36,453 bases of DNA from Bacteroidota bacterium (GTDB lineage Bacteria; Bacteroidota; Bacteroidia; 2-12-FULL-35-15), in the NCBI GenBank assembly GCA_025363555.1, contig JANYDQ010000277.1:1-36453 (forward strand). Reading direction: 5' to 3'. Below are positions 1-8,349 of this stretch, piece after piece; position 1 is the stretch's first letter; every line of letters starts with the position of its first letter. A model generated the notes under the pieces. The model saw only the letters and a list, made by a program, of their open reading frames with translations, did not search any database and had not been told where the DNA came from. A program made the position numbers and the translations under genes.

Positions 1-35
1 TCCCATTCAATGAATGTTAATTACTATAACCTAAC

Positions 36-189
36 ACTACTAACCGACTAATTTTTTGAGATTCCTCACTTCGTTCGGAATGACAGGTGTTTCCAGTTGG
101 AGAGGCGCCCTAAATCCCATACAATGCTTGTCATTCCGAACGAAGTGAGGAATCTCTTTTTATTAATTAATTTTTTGTCGGTTAGTAGT
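36..189. repeat. Nested inverted repeat (long hairpin)
   Basis: Outer arms of 13 nt (36-48 and 177-189) pair perfectly. Inside them, 28-nt arms (58-85 and 129-156) are also perfect reverse complements, with a loop of about 43 nt. The inner arm contains TGTCATTCCGAACGAAG and ends GGAATCTC, a word type shared with the element inside the T9SS remnant near 13097-13137. It lies 3' of the minus-strand gene ending at 361, so it could act as a transcript end or simply be a dispersed element. Confidence 0.9.
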
Positions 190-363
190 ATTATTCTTTA
201 AAAGGATAGGATAATATTTTGAAAGAATGAGGTAATATTTCAAAAGAATAGTATTATTCTTTAAAAGGATAGGATAATATTTCAAAAGAACAGAGGTATA
301 TTTCGAGAGAATAGAATTTAGATGGCGAAAGAATAGTTCGTAGAGGTAGAAAGAAAATTTTTA
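175..363. repeat. Degenerate 21-bp tandem array (about 7-9 units)
   Basis: Units begin at 196, 217, 238, 259, 280, 301 and 322, exactly 21 bp apart, with more degenerate units on each side. Units at 196 and 259 are identical. The consensus resembles TTTCAAAAGAATAGRRTAATA. On the minus strand, in the same frame as the DUF4258 gene that stops at 361-363, the array is free of stop codons and reads as heptapeptides such as YYPILLK, NNTILLK and YYLILSK. There is no ATG in that frame. The rest of 1-360 contains only the hairpin annotated separately. Confidence 0.88.
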
Positions 364-795
364 TTTACAATCGCAACTATCCTTCTCCATTCTCAAATCA
401 ATAGTGGTGACCACTTTCGAAATCGTGTCGGCATCATCAATAACAATCCTCAAACTTTTTCCGGAAGATGTCATGCCTTCTATAGCGTAGGTAGGATAAG
501 GCTTATGATGCACATCACTCTTGCTGTAATTTACTTTTCCGCTACCCCTGGTTTCCCCTTTTCCTAAAATTTGCCTTATATCCGCTTCCGTAATATGCCT
601 GCACTCCATCCTGCATTGGGCATGTTGGGTATATTCCAGCCGTTGCCAGCCCAGTTCTTCCATCTTTGCCGAGTTGGGCAACTGGCATCCTTTGCCTTTA
701 TAAACAATGCTTACAATAAGCATCCCTATCAAAAACCCGAAACCATATAATCGGAAACGCCTGTATAAATCCGAATTTTTTCCCTGTATTGCCAT
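361..795 (-). CDS. DUF4258-like membrane-anchored protein
   Basis: A protein of 144 residues. A basic N-terminus is followed by one hydrophobic segment (about residues 16-33), then a soluble part. The C-terminal part fits the DUF4258 pattern: an HAQCRM segment, ITEADIRQIL, and a closing beta-rich stretch (YAIEGMTSSGKSLRIVIDD...KVVTTIDL). DUF4258 proteins are small and poorly characterised; some resemble toxin-like RNase folds, but nothing here shows catalysis. I infer an anchored protein with the domain outside the cytoplasm. It may be downstream of alanine dehydrogenase on the same strand with a 75-nt gap. Its stop is immediately followed, in frame, by the 21-bp array. Confidence 0.72.
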   Translation of the reverse strand: MAIQGKNSDLYRRFRLYGFGFLIGMLIVSIVYKGKGCQLPNSAKMEELGWQRLEYTQHAQCRMECRHITEADIRQILGKGETRGSGKVNYSKSDVHHKPYPTYAIEGMTSSGKSLRIVIDDADTISKVVTTIDLRMEKDSCDCK

Positions 796-870
796 ATAAA
801 AGTCTGTGTATTTAGTCTTGAGTAGTAAGTAAGTAAATCGGCATGGAAACTTTGTACTTTGTACTCTTTT

Positions 871-2088
871 TTAAAAAGCAGCCATCAGCAAATTAATATC
901 TTTATAAGGAAGGTGAAACATTTCGCCCAGCATTTGGTTGGTCAATGTTCCGTTATATAAATAAATCCCGTTTCTAACCCCGGCATCCCTGCGCAGCATA
1001 TTTTCCACACCGCCCTGTTCGCCTATGTTTAAAAGTATCGGGGCAAAAATAGTACTCAACGCATACGAAGCCGTGCGCGACACCCGCGAAGCAATATTAG
1101 GCACACAATAATGAATGACCCCATGTTTCCGAAACACCGGCTTGGAATGGTTCGTCACCTCCGAAGTTTCAAAACACCCACCCTGGTCTATGCTCACATC
1201 TATCACCACCGAACCCGTTTTCATATCACTCACCATTTCTTCCGTAACAATACACGGAGTCCTTCCCTGTTTAGAACGAATAGCACCAATCACCACATCA
1301 GCCGTTTTCAAATGCTTTGCCAGCACCCGGGGCTGTATCACCGAAGTAAAAACCCGCGTCCCGATAGATGTTTGCAAACGCCTCAACCTGTAAATAGAAT
1401 TATCAAAAACCTTCACCGAAGCACCCAGACCCAAAGCCGCCCGCGTAGCAAACTCTCCCACCGTACCCGCACCCAAAATAATAACTTCCGTTGGCGAAAT
1501 ACCCGAAATACCTCCCAAAATAGCCCCCTGCCCGTGGTTTACATTACTCAAATATTCTGCTGCTATCAATATCGAAGTGCCTCCCGCTATTTCTCCCATC
1601 GAACGAATAACGGTATAAATCCCGTCTTCGCCCTTTATCCAGTCGAAAGCAACAGCAGTAACCCGTTTTGCTATCAGTTGTTTTAAATAATCTTCCGGCT
1701 GAACGGTAAGTTGCAAAGCAGAAATCAAGGTTTGTTTCTGTTGCATCATTTCTATTTCCAGCGGAGAAGGAGGTGCCACTTTTAAAATAATATCCGCCTT
1801 ATACACTTCCTCTGCCGTAGCCACCACCTGCGCCCCGGCTTCACTGTAATCATGATCCTGGAAATTCGCCATCGCCCCCGCATCCGTCTCCACCACCACC
1901 TGGTGGCCATTATTCACCAGCAAACCCACCGCATCCGGCACCAGCGGAACCCTGTTTTCCTGGAACGAAATTTCTTTCGGAATCCCGATAAACAATTTCC
2001 CCTTCTTGCGCCCCACTTCCAGCATCTCCTCCTGCGGCATCCGTGCAGTCTGCGAAAGTTCCACCATAATTTCTTTCGATGTTTTCAT
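871..2088 (-). CDS. ald: Alanine dehydrogenase
   Basis: A protein of 405 residues matching the alanine dehydrogenase / transhydrogenase alpha family, which oxidatively deaminates L-alanine to pyruvate and ammonium with NAD. The N-terminal domain begins GIPKEISFQENRVPLVPDAV, typical of the family. A Rossmann glycine motif GAGTVGEFATRAA lies near residue 206. The C-terminal lobe contains VIDVSIDQGGCFETS and a VPNIASRVSRTAS segment. The N-terminal extension of about 30 residues before GIPKE and the length just above 400 suit the Bacteroidota version. The start codon has a good upstream promoter candidate (2115-2144). Role: cytoplasmic amino-acid catabolism. Confidence 0.93.
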   Translation of the reverse strand: MKTSKEIMVELSQTARMPQEEMLEVGRKKGKLFIGIPKEISFQENRVPLVPDAVGLLVNNGHQVVVETDAGAMANFQDHDYSEAGAQVVATAEEVYKADIILKVAPPSPLEIEMMQQKQTLISALQLTVQPEDYLKQLIAKRVTAVAFDWIKGEDGIYTVIRSMGEIAGGTSILIAAEYLSNVNHGQGAILGGISGISPTEVIILGAGTVGEFATRAALGLGASVKVFDNSIYRLRRLQTSIGTRVFTSVIQPRVLAKHLKTADVVIGAIRSKQGRTPCIVTEEMVSDMKTGSVVIDVSIDQGGCFETSEVTNHSKPVFRKHGVIHYCVPNIASRVSRTASYALSTIFAPILLNIGEQGGVENMLRRDAGVRNGIYLYNGTLTNQMLGEMFHLPYKDINLLMAAF

Positions 2089-2114
2089 ACTTTTTAAAAT
2101 CAGTAAATCAGAAA

Positions 2115-2144
2115 CAAATTTATGAAAACTATTTCAATCCCAAC
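2115..2144 (-). promoter_or_regulatory. Candidate promoter of alanine dehydrogenase
   Basis: On the minus strand TAAATTTG (2115-2122) matches the Bacteroidota -7 consensus TAnnTTTG. A GTTG (2141-2144) lies 18 nt upstream as a weak -33 box. The predicted transcript start is about 20 nt before the ATG. This is pattern matching only. Confidence 0.5.
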
Positions 2145-2235
2145 CCCTAAACTTACATAGTTATCAAAATCCAATTGTTAGTACCGCCCCAACACCCCCA
2201 TTTACCGCCCATACCAAGCCACATCAAATAGTTAT

Positions 2236-2391
2236 TTTGGGCGTGTCCCCCGATGAAGAATCGGGGGTCGGGCTTTCCGCTCCAATCTTTTTTGTCCCCC
2301 CGCTGTCAAACTTAGCTTGTCAAAATGCCAACGCAACAAAAAAGGATTTCCGCTACAATCCCTCACGCTACGCATCCTGAAGTTCGCACGA
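2236..2391. repeat. Dispersed structured repeat, copy 1 (partner at 12729-12841)
   Basis: The element begins GGGCGTG, contains GTCGGGCTTTCCGCT, CAATCTTTTTTGT and ACAAAAAAGGATTTCCGCT, and ends CAATCCCTCACGC. The poly-T and poly-A blocks form a central stem. Relative to copy 2, this copy carries an extra internal hairpin (CCCCCGAT / ATCGGGGG) near its 5' end and a longer central loop. It fits a dispersed, REP-like intergenic element. Confidence 0.85.
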
Positions 2392-2466
2392 ACCCTTTGT
2401 TTTCAAAATAAAATAATTTCTCTATCCCGAAATAAACAATTGTTACAACTAACCTCCTTCACCTTT

Positions 2467-2542
2467 TGACCTTGAAAAGGTCACATGTTTATAGAAATTA
2501 ATTTAACAAACAATTGTTCGACTCCTCCGGAGTCGCATGTTT
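2467..2542. repeat. Twin small hairpins, each followed by CATGTTT
   Basis: Hairpin A (2467-2483) is TGACCTT, loop GAA, AAGGTCA. Hairpin B (2519-2535) is CGACTCC, loop TCC, GGAGTCG. Both are immediately followed by CATGTTT (2484-2490 and 2536-2542). The stems differ while the tail is conserved, as expected for compensatory change within a repeat family. Apart from these hairpins, the repeat at 2236-2391 and a promoter candidate, I see nothing else in the 2089-2564 spacer. Confidence 0.75.
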
Positions 2543-2564
2543 CCGGTTAATGGCTTTGCTATAT

Positions 2565-3278
2565 TTATGGCATCACCACCGGACCCAAAACAACAATCCA
2601 AAGAACATAACCTATAATTCCTCCTATTAATCCGGAAACAATAAAGGTTTTTCTTTGTATAAGTGGAATGAATTTGAAGATGACAATGGACGCAATTATG
2701 ACACTTATTAAAGCAGTAATTCCAATTATAGTTCCTATGGGTAAATGGAAATGATTGGCAATATGTATTTCATCCATTCTTTCTCTAAATTCTCCTTTCA
2801 GTAAATAATCGCCTGTCCACATAACTATATTACAAATCTGGCGAAGCCAAAACAAAGAAAAGAAAACCAACAGCCATTGCCATAACCTAAGTTGATTTGT
2901 TGTATAAAATGATTTACGGAAAAAGATAATTAATAAAAACCCGAGTGTTCCTGTAAGCATGGTTTGCAGGGGTCCCCAAAGAGTTATCCAAAACCCATCA
3001 TAATTTCTTTTATGAGCAATCCGCAAAAATTTTTCTTTCTCAGGAAATTCTTTTTCTTTTTTAATTAGATTTCCATATTTTTCAAAAACAGAAGTAACAA
3101 AGGCATTTTCTGTTGTATCTTTATTAAACCAAAATGTATAAGCATAACTTATTTTAGCATCATACCCCAATGCCTTTGCAGCAAAGTAATGCCCTGCTTC
3201 ATGGCTTAGCGTTCCGATTACTGCAAAAACAATAAACCCGGTAATTAAATACAGCAAAAGTTTTTTATCTGATTTCAT
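2565..3278 (-). CDS. Membrane protein with HEAGH motif (M50-like)
   Basis: A protein of 237 residues with about five hydrophobic segments (roughly 8-26, 96-116, 128-148, 180-202 and 215-234). The first segment runs into HEAGH (residues 26-30), which matches HExxH of site-2-protease-type (M50) metallopeptidases, followed by YFAAKALGY as in that family. The second metal-ligand motif of classical M50 enzymes (an N/D-rich LDG-type segment) is not evident; a WTGDYLLKGEF stretch before the fourth helix could contribute an acidic ligand. I infer an inner-membrane protein, possibly a divergent intramembrane protease. It is separated from the upstream T9SS cargo gene by a terminator-like hairpin. Confidence 0.7.
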   Translation of the reverse strand: MKSDKKLLLYLITGFIVFAVIGTLSHEAGHYFAAKALGYDAKISYAYTFWFNKDTTENAFVTSVFEKYGNLIKKEKEFPEKEKFLRIAHKRNYDGFWITLWGPLQTMLTGTLGFLLIIFFRKSFYTTNQLRLWQWLLVFFSLFWLRQICNIVMWTGDYLLKGEFRERMDEIHIANHFHLPIGTIIGITALISVIIASIVIFKFIPLIQRKTFIVSGLIGGIIGYVLWIVVLGPVVMP

Positions 3279-3284
3279 CTTATA

Positions 3285-3330
3285 AAAACAAAGCGACCTT
3301 CCAACTAAATGAAAGGTCGCTTTTTGTTTT
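3285..3330 (-). terminator. Terminator-like hairpin between two minus-strand genes
   Basis: AAGCGACCTT and AAGGTCGCTT form a 10-bp stem around an 11-12 nt loop, flanked by A-rich sequence on the left and T-rich on the right. On the minus strand the stem is followed by TTGTTTTTA. It lies 13 nt downstream of the gene ending at 3343 and just ahead of the ATG at 3278, so it either ends the cargo transcript or forms part of the next gene's leader. Confidence 0.75.
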
Positions 3331-3342
3331 AAGTAACGGTGT

Positions 3343-6228
3343 TTATTTTGTTATCACCAGTTTCTGAACTGCTTTTTTACCATCAGTAGATATGTTCAAT
3401 AAATATGTACCTGCCGAAATGCTGTTTACATTCAACTCCAGTTTTTGTCCCTGTGCCGGTTTGTCAAACGACCAGTTGCCCACCACTCTTCCTGCAACAT
3501 CAGTAAGTTGAACCAATGCTACAGAACTTACATTGTTTTCGAAAGTAACATATACTTCTGCTGTTGCAGGGTTTGGATATATTTGAATACCGTTGTTATA
3601 AGCTAATGAATTGATACCCGTAGTACCTATCATAGCAACCACCGGCACTCGCGAACTGGTACAAATGGTTGGAGAAGGTACTACTACCCAGTCATAAAAA
3701 TAATAATAATACTGTGCACCTTGATTGGAGCCGGTAATATTGATTACATTGCTGATAGTATAAGGATAGTTAACCCCTGAATTACTCCTGCGCAACCATG
3801 GTGCCGCCACTCCGAAACTTGTCTGGTTTACTGATGTTTTGGTAGTAAGCTGATAACCTGTTCCTGTTGGTATGGTCCAGTTTAAAGTAACCACGGTGGT
3901 ATCGGCAGGCAGTGTAACCAACATAGAATCGATCACCACCCCTGAATTATTAAGTAAATCTATTTCTCGTGTACCTGCCGAATCAGTAATAATTTTTACG
4001 GATTGCAAGGTGCAGGTATTCATTACATCAAATATATCAGCACCATTAAAGGCAGTTGCGCTGTAATTAGATGCCCCTGTATGATTTATCTGTCCGGTAT
4101 GTCCTATTGTACCTGCATAAGAAGTAGCTTCATCCACATAATAAGTAGTAGTGGTAGTAAGGAAAGGGGTGGTATAAGAAGCCCCTGTGGTTAACAACGT
4201 TCCGCCTGTAGCCATGTTGTACCACGAAAGTGCACCGCCCGAACCTGCTGCTGTTAATGTTAACGAAGCAGGCACTGATGAATTTGCACCAGTTCCTGTT
4301 GGCATAGGTGCAGGCAATACATTGACAGTAGTAGGGGTAGAACTAAAGTTTCCGCAAACTCCAACTATGGATACCGAATAATTTCCTGAAATCATTGGCA
4401 TTACAGATTGAGTGGTTGCCGTAAACCCACCCGGACCCGTCCAGCTATAAGATGCTGCCGGAGTACTGGATAAAGTAAGCGTGCCGGCACAAGCAGTAGC
4501 CGAACCTGAAGAACTTACTACCGGTGTTTCATTTGGATTTAAAGTAATGGTTAATGTAGGCGAAATGTTGGTACAGCCGGAACCGTTGGTTACAGTTACA
4601 TTATAAGTACCAGTAGTGGAAACAGTTAATGATTGTGCTGCAGAAGCATCAGACCAAAGATAAGAACTAAAACCATTTGCTGCAGTTAAAGTAGTGGTTT
4701 GCCCGGTACATAACACCGTTTGCCCCGAAATAGTATTACCTGTAATATTGCATTGACCTTCAATAACGCTAACAAACTGGTCGGCTGCTAAATTAGTAAA
4801 ATGATTGGTGAACTGGTGAGAGGGCCAGTCAATACGGGCAGAGTCAACAATAGTGTTGGTTCCAATTCCGAAATGGCATTGCATGGAATAAGCATTTCCA
4901 TAACTTTCTCCTGCACGTACTTCGCGTTCTTGTTTTCCCCATGGTCCGTAAATAGTAACTTTTGCTCCTATTGCATCAGGATTACTAACTGTTCCAGTTA
5001 AACTAAAAGTAATAAAATGATTGCCGTTATTGATAGAATTCAAATACAATACATCGTCAGTAGAGGTGGGTGAATTATATACATTACCATAAGAAGCAAA
5101 CACATCTATTTTACCATCGTGGTTCAAATCTCCTGCACCGAAAGAAAGAAAATTAGTGCCTGCAAAAACTCCCGGAGTTTGGGTATAAGTGCCATCATGG
5201 TTATTGCGATACATTACCCAGTTTGGTCCTGTTACCAAAATATCCAGCCAGCCATCGTTATCAAAATCTTCTACCATCGATTCTATAGCATCAAAATTAA
5301 CAGTGAAACCCGAACCTGCGGTTACATCAGTAAACATACCGCCATTGTTTTGTAATATCTGGCTAGCCTCTCCATGATTGGTCATAACTACATCCATATC
5401 CCCATCGTTATCCATATCTCCAAAACTCGTAGTCCAGGTTTGTTTAAAATCGGTTACTTCAAAGCCATGTGCCTGGGCTGCTTCTGTAAATACGTTACTT
5501 CCATTGTTCACAAACAAACGGTCTCTTCTGCGCACATCGGTATTGCTGTTTGTACTTTGGCGGCAATGACAAATGTATAAATCCAAATCACCGTCACCGT
5601 CAAAATCTGTCCATACGCTACCATAGTTACCCGAATCGTAAGGGTCGCCACCGTAAGTTAAACCCGGGTTAATGTTGGTTGTAATTAACGATTGTGTGGC
5701 AGTTAATGTTCCAGCATTGTTCTGGTATATTTTTGCATAATCATTATCATCATTTACTTCTAAGTCCACCCATCCGTCATTATTAAAATCTCCGAACAAT
5801 ACATTTTGAACAAAGTAATTTCCGGTTAGCTGGGTCATAGTAGCGGTAACAACTCCTGCATTATAAAACAATTTTACCAGTTCAGCATAGCCACTTCCGG
5901 TTACCACATCTTTCCATCCGTTGTGGTCCACATCCGCAGCAGCCATTCCCCAAACCGTTCCACCGGGAACAGTTCCAAGATTAAAATGCTGATAAGTACC
6001 ATTTGTATTTTGTAATTCAAGAATAAGAACATGAGACTGGTCCATTTTCAGGATGTCGTCCAGCCCGTCATTGTTCACGTCAACTACTGTTACCGAACAT
6101 CCACTATGCGAGGCAATGGGTAATAAAGAATTGGAATTGGTAAATGCAAATTGAGCGTTGGCAGTGAATGCTCCAAACACGCAACAAGAGGCAATTACAA
6201 AAGATTTAAAGAGTGTAATTTTTTTCAT
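3343..6228 (-). CDS. CRTAC1-like FG-GAP/VCBS and ASPIC/UnbV protein with T9SS sorting domain
   Basis: A protein of 961 residues with an N-terminal signal peptide ending near TANAQ. Residues of about 45-400 hold repeated calcium-loop motifs of the FG-GAP/VCBS type (DVNNDGLDDI, DFNNDGWVDL, DFDGDGDLDLY, DMDNDGDMDVV, DFDNDGWLDIL, DLNHDGKIDV), predicting a beta-propeller. About 395-490 is an ASPIC/UnbV domain (NPDAIGAKVTIY... through DSARIDWPS). Ig/PKD-like and low-complexity beta regions follow (about 495-690). The last 80 residues are a T9SS type A sorting domain (IYPNPATAEVYV ... GTYLLNISTDG). I infer a secreted or cell-surface protein cleaved by the T9SS sortase; ligand unknown. Confidence 0.92.
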   Translation of the reverse strand: MKKITLFKSFVIASCCVFGAFTANAQFAFTNSNSLLPIASHSGCSVTVVDVNNDGLDDILKMDQSHVLILELQNTNGTYQHFNLGTVPGGTVWGMAAADVDHNGWKDVVTGSGYAELVKLFYNAGVVTATMTQLTGNYFVQNVLFGDFNNDGWVDLEVNDDNDYAKIYQNNAGTLTATQSLITTNINPGLTYGGDPYDSGNYGSVWTDFDGDGDLDLYICHCRQSTNSNTDVRRRDRLFVNNGSNVFTEAAQAHGFEVTDFKQTWTTSFGDMDNDGDMDVVMTNHGEASQILQNNGGMFTDVTAGSGFTVNFDAIESMVEDFDNDGWLDILVTGPNWVMYRNNHDGTYTQTPGVFAGTNFLSFGAGDLNHDGKIDVFASYGNVYNSPTSTDDVLYLNSINNGNHFITFSLTGTVSNPDAIGAKVTIYGPWGKQEREVRAGESYGNAYSMQCHFGIGTNTIVDSARIDWPSHQFTNHFTNLAADQFVSVIEGQCNITGNTISGQTVLCTGQTTTLTAANGFSSYLWSDASAAQSLTVSTTGTYNVTVTNGSGCTNISPTLTITLNPNETPVVSSSGSATACAGTLTLSSTPAASYSWTGPGGFTATTQSVMPMISGNYSVSIVGVCGNFSSTPTTVNVLPAPMPTGTGANSSVPASLTLTAAGSGGALSWYNMATGGTLLTTGASYTTPFLTTTTTYYVDEATSYAGTIGHTGQINHTGASNYSATAFNGADIFDVMNTCTLQSVKIITDSAGTREIDLLNNSGVVIDSMLVTLPADTTVVTLNWTIPTGTGYQLTTKTSVNQTSFGVAAPWLRRSNSGVNYPYTISNVINITGSNQGAQYYYYFYDWVVVPSPTICTSSRVPVVAMIGTTGINSLAYNNGIQIYPNPATAEVYVTFENNVSSVALVQLTDVAGRVVGNWSFDKPAQGQKLELNVNSISAGTYLLNISTDGKKAVQKLVITK

Positions 6229-6247
6229 TTTAATTGGATTAGGTTAG

Positions 6248-6263
6248 TCCCGCACGTGCGGGA
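6248..6263. repeat. 16-bp perfect palindrome in the leader
   Basis: TCCCGCACGTGCGGGA is perfectly self-complementary. It lies about 20 nt upstream of the ATG at 6228 and 51 nt downstream of the cytochrome stop at 6315, in otherwise AT-rich sequence. No U-tract follows on either strand, so a standard terminator is unlikely; an operator-like site or a small dispersed repeat are the alternatives. Confidence 0.85.
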
Positions 6264-6314
6264 TATTTATTTTTATTTATTATTTATTTTAAGAGTGCAA
6301 AGAGAGTAAATTAT

Positions 6315-8264
6315 TTATGATTTAACAACTTTTTTGTAAAATACTTTATTAAGGGTAAATATTCGGATATAATAAATGCCCGAAGCAAATGGCAAATCTA
6401 TTCTGAACTCCGACTGGTAACCGGAGTTGATGAGCCTGCTTACCTGTCTTCCGCGAGCATCCACCACTTCTATCGAATTAATTAATGTACCATATTCGGA
6501 AGAAACAAATACATGTCCGTCCATTGAAATGGTAGGGAACACTTTTACCACACCATCAGTAAGGGAATTTATTACTACTGGCAAATTTATATTATTCAAA
6601 CTATCAGCAGCTATTAGTATGGGTGTTTGGTCTGCATTCTGATACATGGTTCTGAACCTGTTAATTGGCGCACTGTTCAGCTGGAACATTTCGTCCACCC
6701 ACTTAGGCGGAACAGATTGGTAATATACTTTTGTTTTAACATGCAGGATGCCCGAAAAGCCAAGCAACGGAACATGAAAGTGAACGTAATCCACACCACT
6801 GCCTTCCACCGCAGCTACTTTATTAAAATCATCATCGGCTAACGCATCGTTCGAAACCAAAGTAGTATCATACATAGGTGCAGTGGTGGTAAATCCTGCC
6901 GGAGGAATTCTATTGTCCTTTAATAATACAGCACCACGCTCCAGCACAGAAGTGAAATTGCCATTTACATCTCCCATCACTTCTTCATATATTTGCGAAA
7001 CCCCTGATTGGGCAATAATATTATGATGAGGTTCGTAAGCAGGAGTTTCGCCCAATACACGGTAGTTAGCATTGTAAATACCTGATTGGAACACGGTATC
7101 GTTAGTTGCATTAAGCACCACAAATTGCACCACAGCCCTGCGCGAAGGATAGCCGGAAGGGAATTTATGTCCTGCTTTGTTTTCTATTCTTACTTTAAAA
7201 AAGGCAGTATCGGAAGTTAAATTTTCCACCGTTGTTTGCAGGTTAATGGATTTTGTTCTTAACAAAGTTAATGTTGCCGCAATGGTAGAATCAAATTTAT
7301 CTGTGGGTACAATTATTCCCAACGAGTCCCTGTTGTTTTTTAAAATGTTGAGCATAAAACTATTTCCGCCCACAAACACATGCTGATTAAAAGGAGTGCG
7401 GGGAGTTAACCCAAGGAAACCATTGGCAATAGTAATGGCATCCTGTATTTGGGGCATGTGGCAGGTTTGGCATTTAATATTATTTCCGGGAAAATTAGAA
7501 TTCTCGAATTCATGAAAAGTAGCTTGTTCCACAAAATGCCCCCCGGTGAGATTACCGGACAAATCAGCGGTTTGTGTAACCAATGTATGACACGAAGAAC
7601 AAAGTTTTCCGTTGTCCATATGGGCACTGTAGGTTGGTGTAAATCCTTCGTACAACTGCATAGGTCCCACGGAAGGGGCGGTAAAAGGTCCATACTCCAC
7701 ATGATTGGTATCAAAAGGAATATCTCCGGAAAAGGTAAACCCCGTACCAGGTCCTATTTTATGGCAGGCGCCACAGGCAACTCCATCTATCCCTAATGAA
7801 TCGCCATCTATTTGGTTTACTCCGTAATATTGATTGCCGTGATACAAAGAAGTGTATCGACCCATAGGTGCATGGCAGGAAGTACACTTGTTCTGCAGTT
7901 CGCCCGAATGTGCAGGGTTGGTAATTATTTCCTGCGATACTTTTGCCCTCCATAGCGGGTCGCGGGCGGAGTTTGCCATCATGGTACTTTCCCAGCGTTC
8001 TACTAAGTTTACATCTGCTCCCGATTCGTCTATGTTGGAAACATGAGCCGAATCGTATCCATGGCATCCTTTGCAACTGGACGAAGGAAGAAAAAATTCT
8101 CCGGGAGCTATGGGTGCACGAGTTCCAACACTTTTAAATTGGGTGATTTCAGCATCCGTATGAAATCTTTTAACAGATGGTTTTGAAAAAGCAGTGTTAA
8201 GGCATTTGAAACCAAGTGCAGATAAAATAACAAAACTTATAATGGTAATTTTTTTGAAACTCAT
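6315..8264 (-). CDS. Five-haem c-type cytochrome with T9SS sorting domain
   Basis: A protein of 649 residues starting from the internal ATG at 8264. The frame stays open to 8390, but that would overlap the upstream gene and translate through the predicted promoter. The chosen start gives a normal signal sequence (MSFKKITIISFVILSALGF). Five CxxCH haem sites occur: CKGCH (64-68), CTSCH (127-131), CGACH (164-168), CSSCH (222-226) and CQTCH (265-269). A beta-rich central part follows, and the last 80 residues or so form a T9SS type A sorting domain (VVKVFPTISMDGHVFV ... ASGIYYIRIF). I infer an exported multihaem electron-transfer protein carried to the cell surface; the redox partner is unknown. 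Confidence 0.9.
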   Translation of the reverse strand: MSFKKITIISFVILSALGFKCLNTAFSKPSVKRFHTDAEITQFKSVGTRAPIAPGEFFLPSSSCKGCHGYDSAHVSNIDESGADVNLVERWESTMMANSARDPLWRAKVSQEIITNPAHSGELQNKCTSCHAPMGRYTSLYHGNQYYGVNQIDGDSLGIDGVACGACHKIGPGTGFTFSGDIPFDTNHVEYGPFTAPSVGPMQLYEGFTPTYSAHMDNGKLCSSCHTLVTQTADLSGNLTGGHFVEQATFHEFENSNFPGNNIKCQTCHMPQIQDAITIANGFLGLTPRTPFNQHVFVGGNSFMLNILKNNRDSLGIIVPTDKFDSTIAATLTLLRTKSINLQTTVENLTSDTAFFKVRIENKAGHKFPSGYPSRRAVVQFVVLNATNDTVFQSGIYNANYRVLGETPAYEPHHNIIAQSGVSQIYEEVMGDVNGNFTSVLERGAVLLKDNRIPPAGFTTTAPMYDTTLVSNDALADDDFNKVAAVEGSGVDYVHFHVPLLGFSGILHVKTKVYYQSVPPKWVDEMFQLNSAPINRFRTMYQNADQTPILIAADSLNNINLPVVINSLTDGVVKVFPTISMDGHVFVSSEYGTLINSIEVVDARGRQVSRLINSGYQSEFRIDLPFASGIYYIRIFTLNKVFYKKVVKS

Positions 8265-8287
8265 GGGCGAAAACTTATATGGGGCAT

Positions 8288-8318
8288 CAAATGTACATAA
8301 ATAGGGCGAGAGTAAAAA
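8288..8318 (-). promoter_or_regulatory. Candidate promoter of the multihaem cytochrome
   Basis: On the minus strand TACATTTG (8288-8295) matches TAnnTTTG, with TTTT (8315-8318) 19 nt upstream as a weak -33 box. Initiation would fall about 18 nt before the ATG at 8264, which supports that start over the longer frame. Confidence 0.5.
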
Positions 8319-8349
8319 TGATTTAACAACTAAATTTTCAATTCTTAAA

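Noticed and set aside
1-360. CRISPR-like array at the window start
   Set aside because: Units are 21 bp and contiguous with no spacers, so this is a tandem repeat and not a CRISPR array.
1111-1686. Plus-strand open frame of 191 codons inside alanine dehydrogenase
   Set aside because: Antisense to a well-supported enzyme gene; the translation is rich in His, Arg, Asn and Thr, as expected from a reverse frame.
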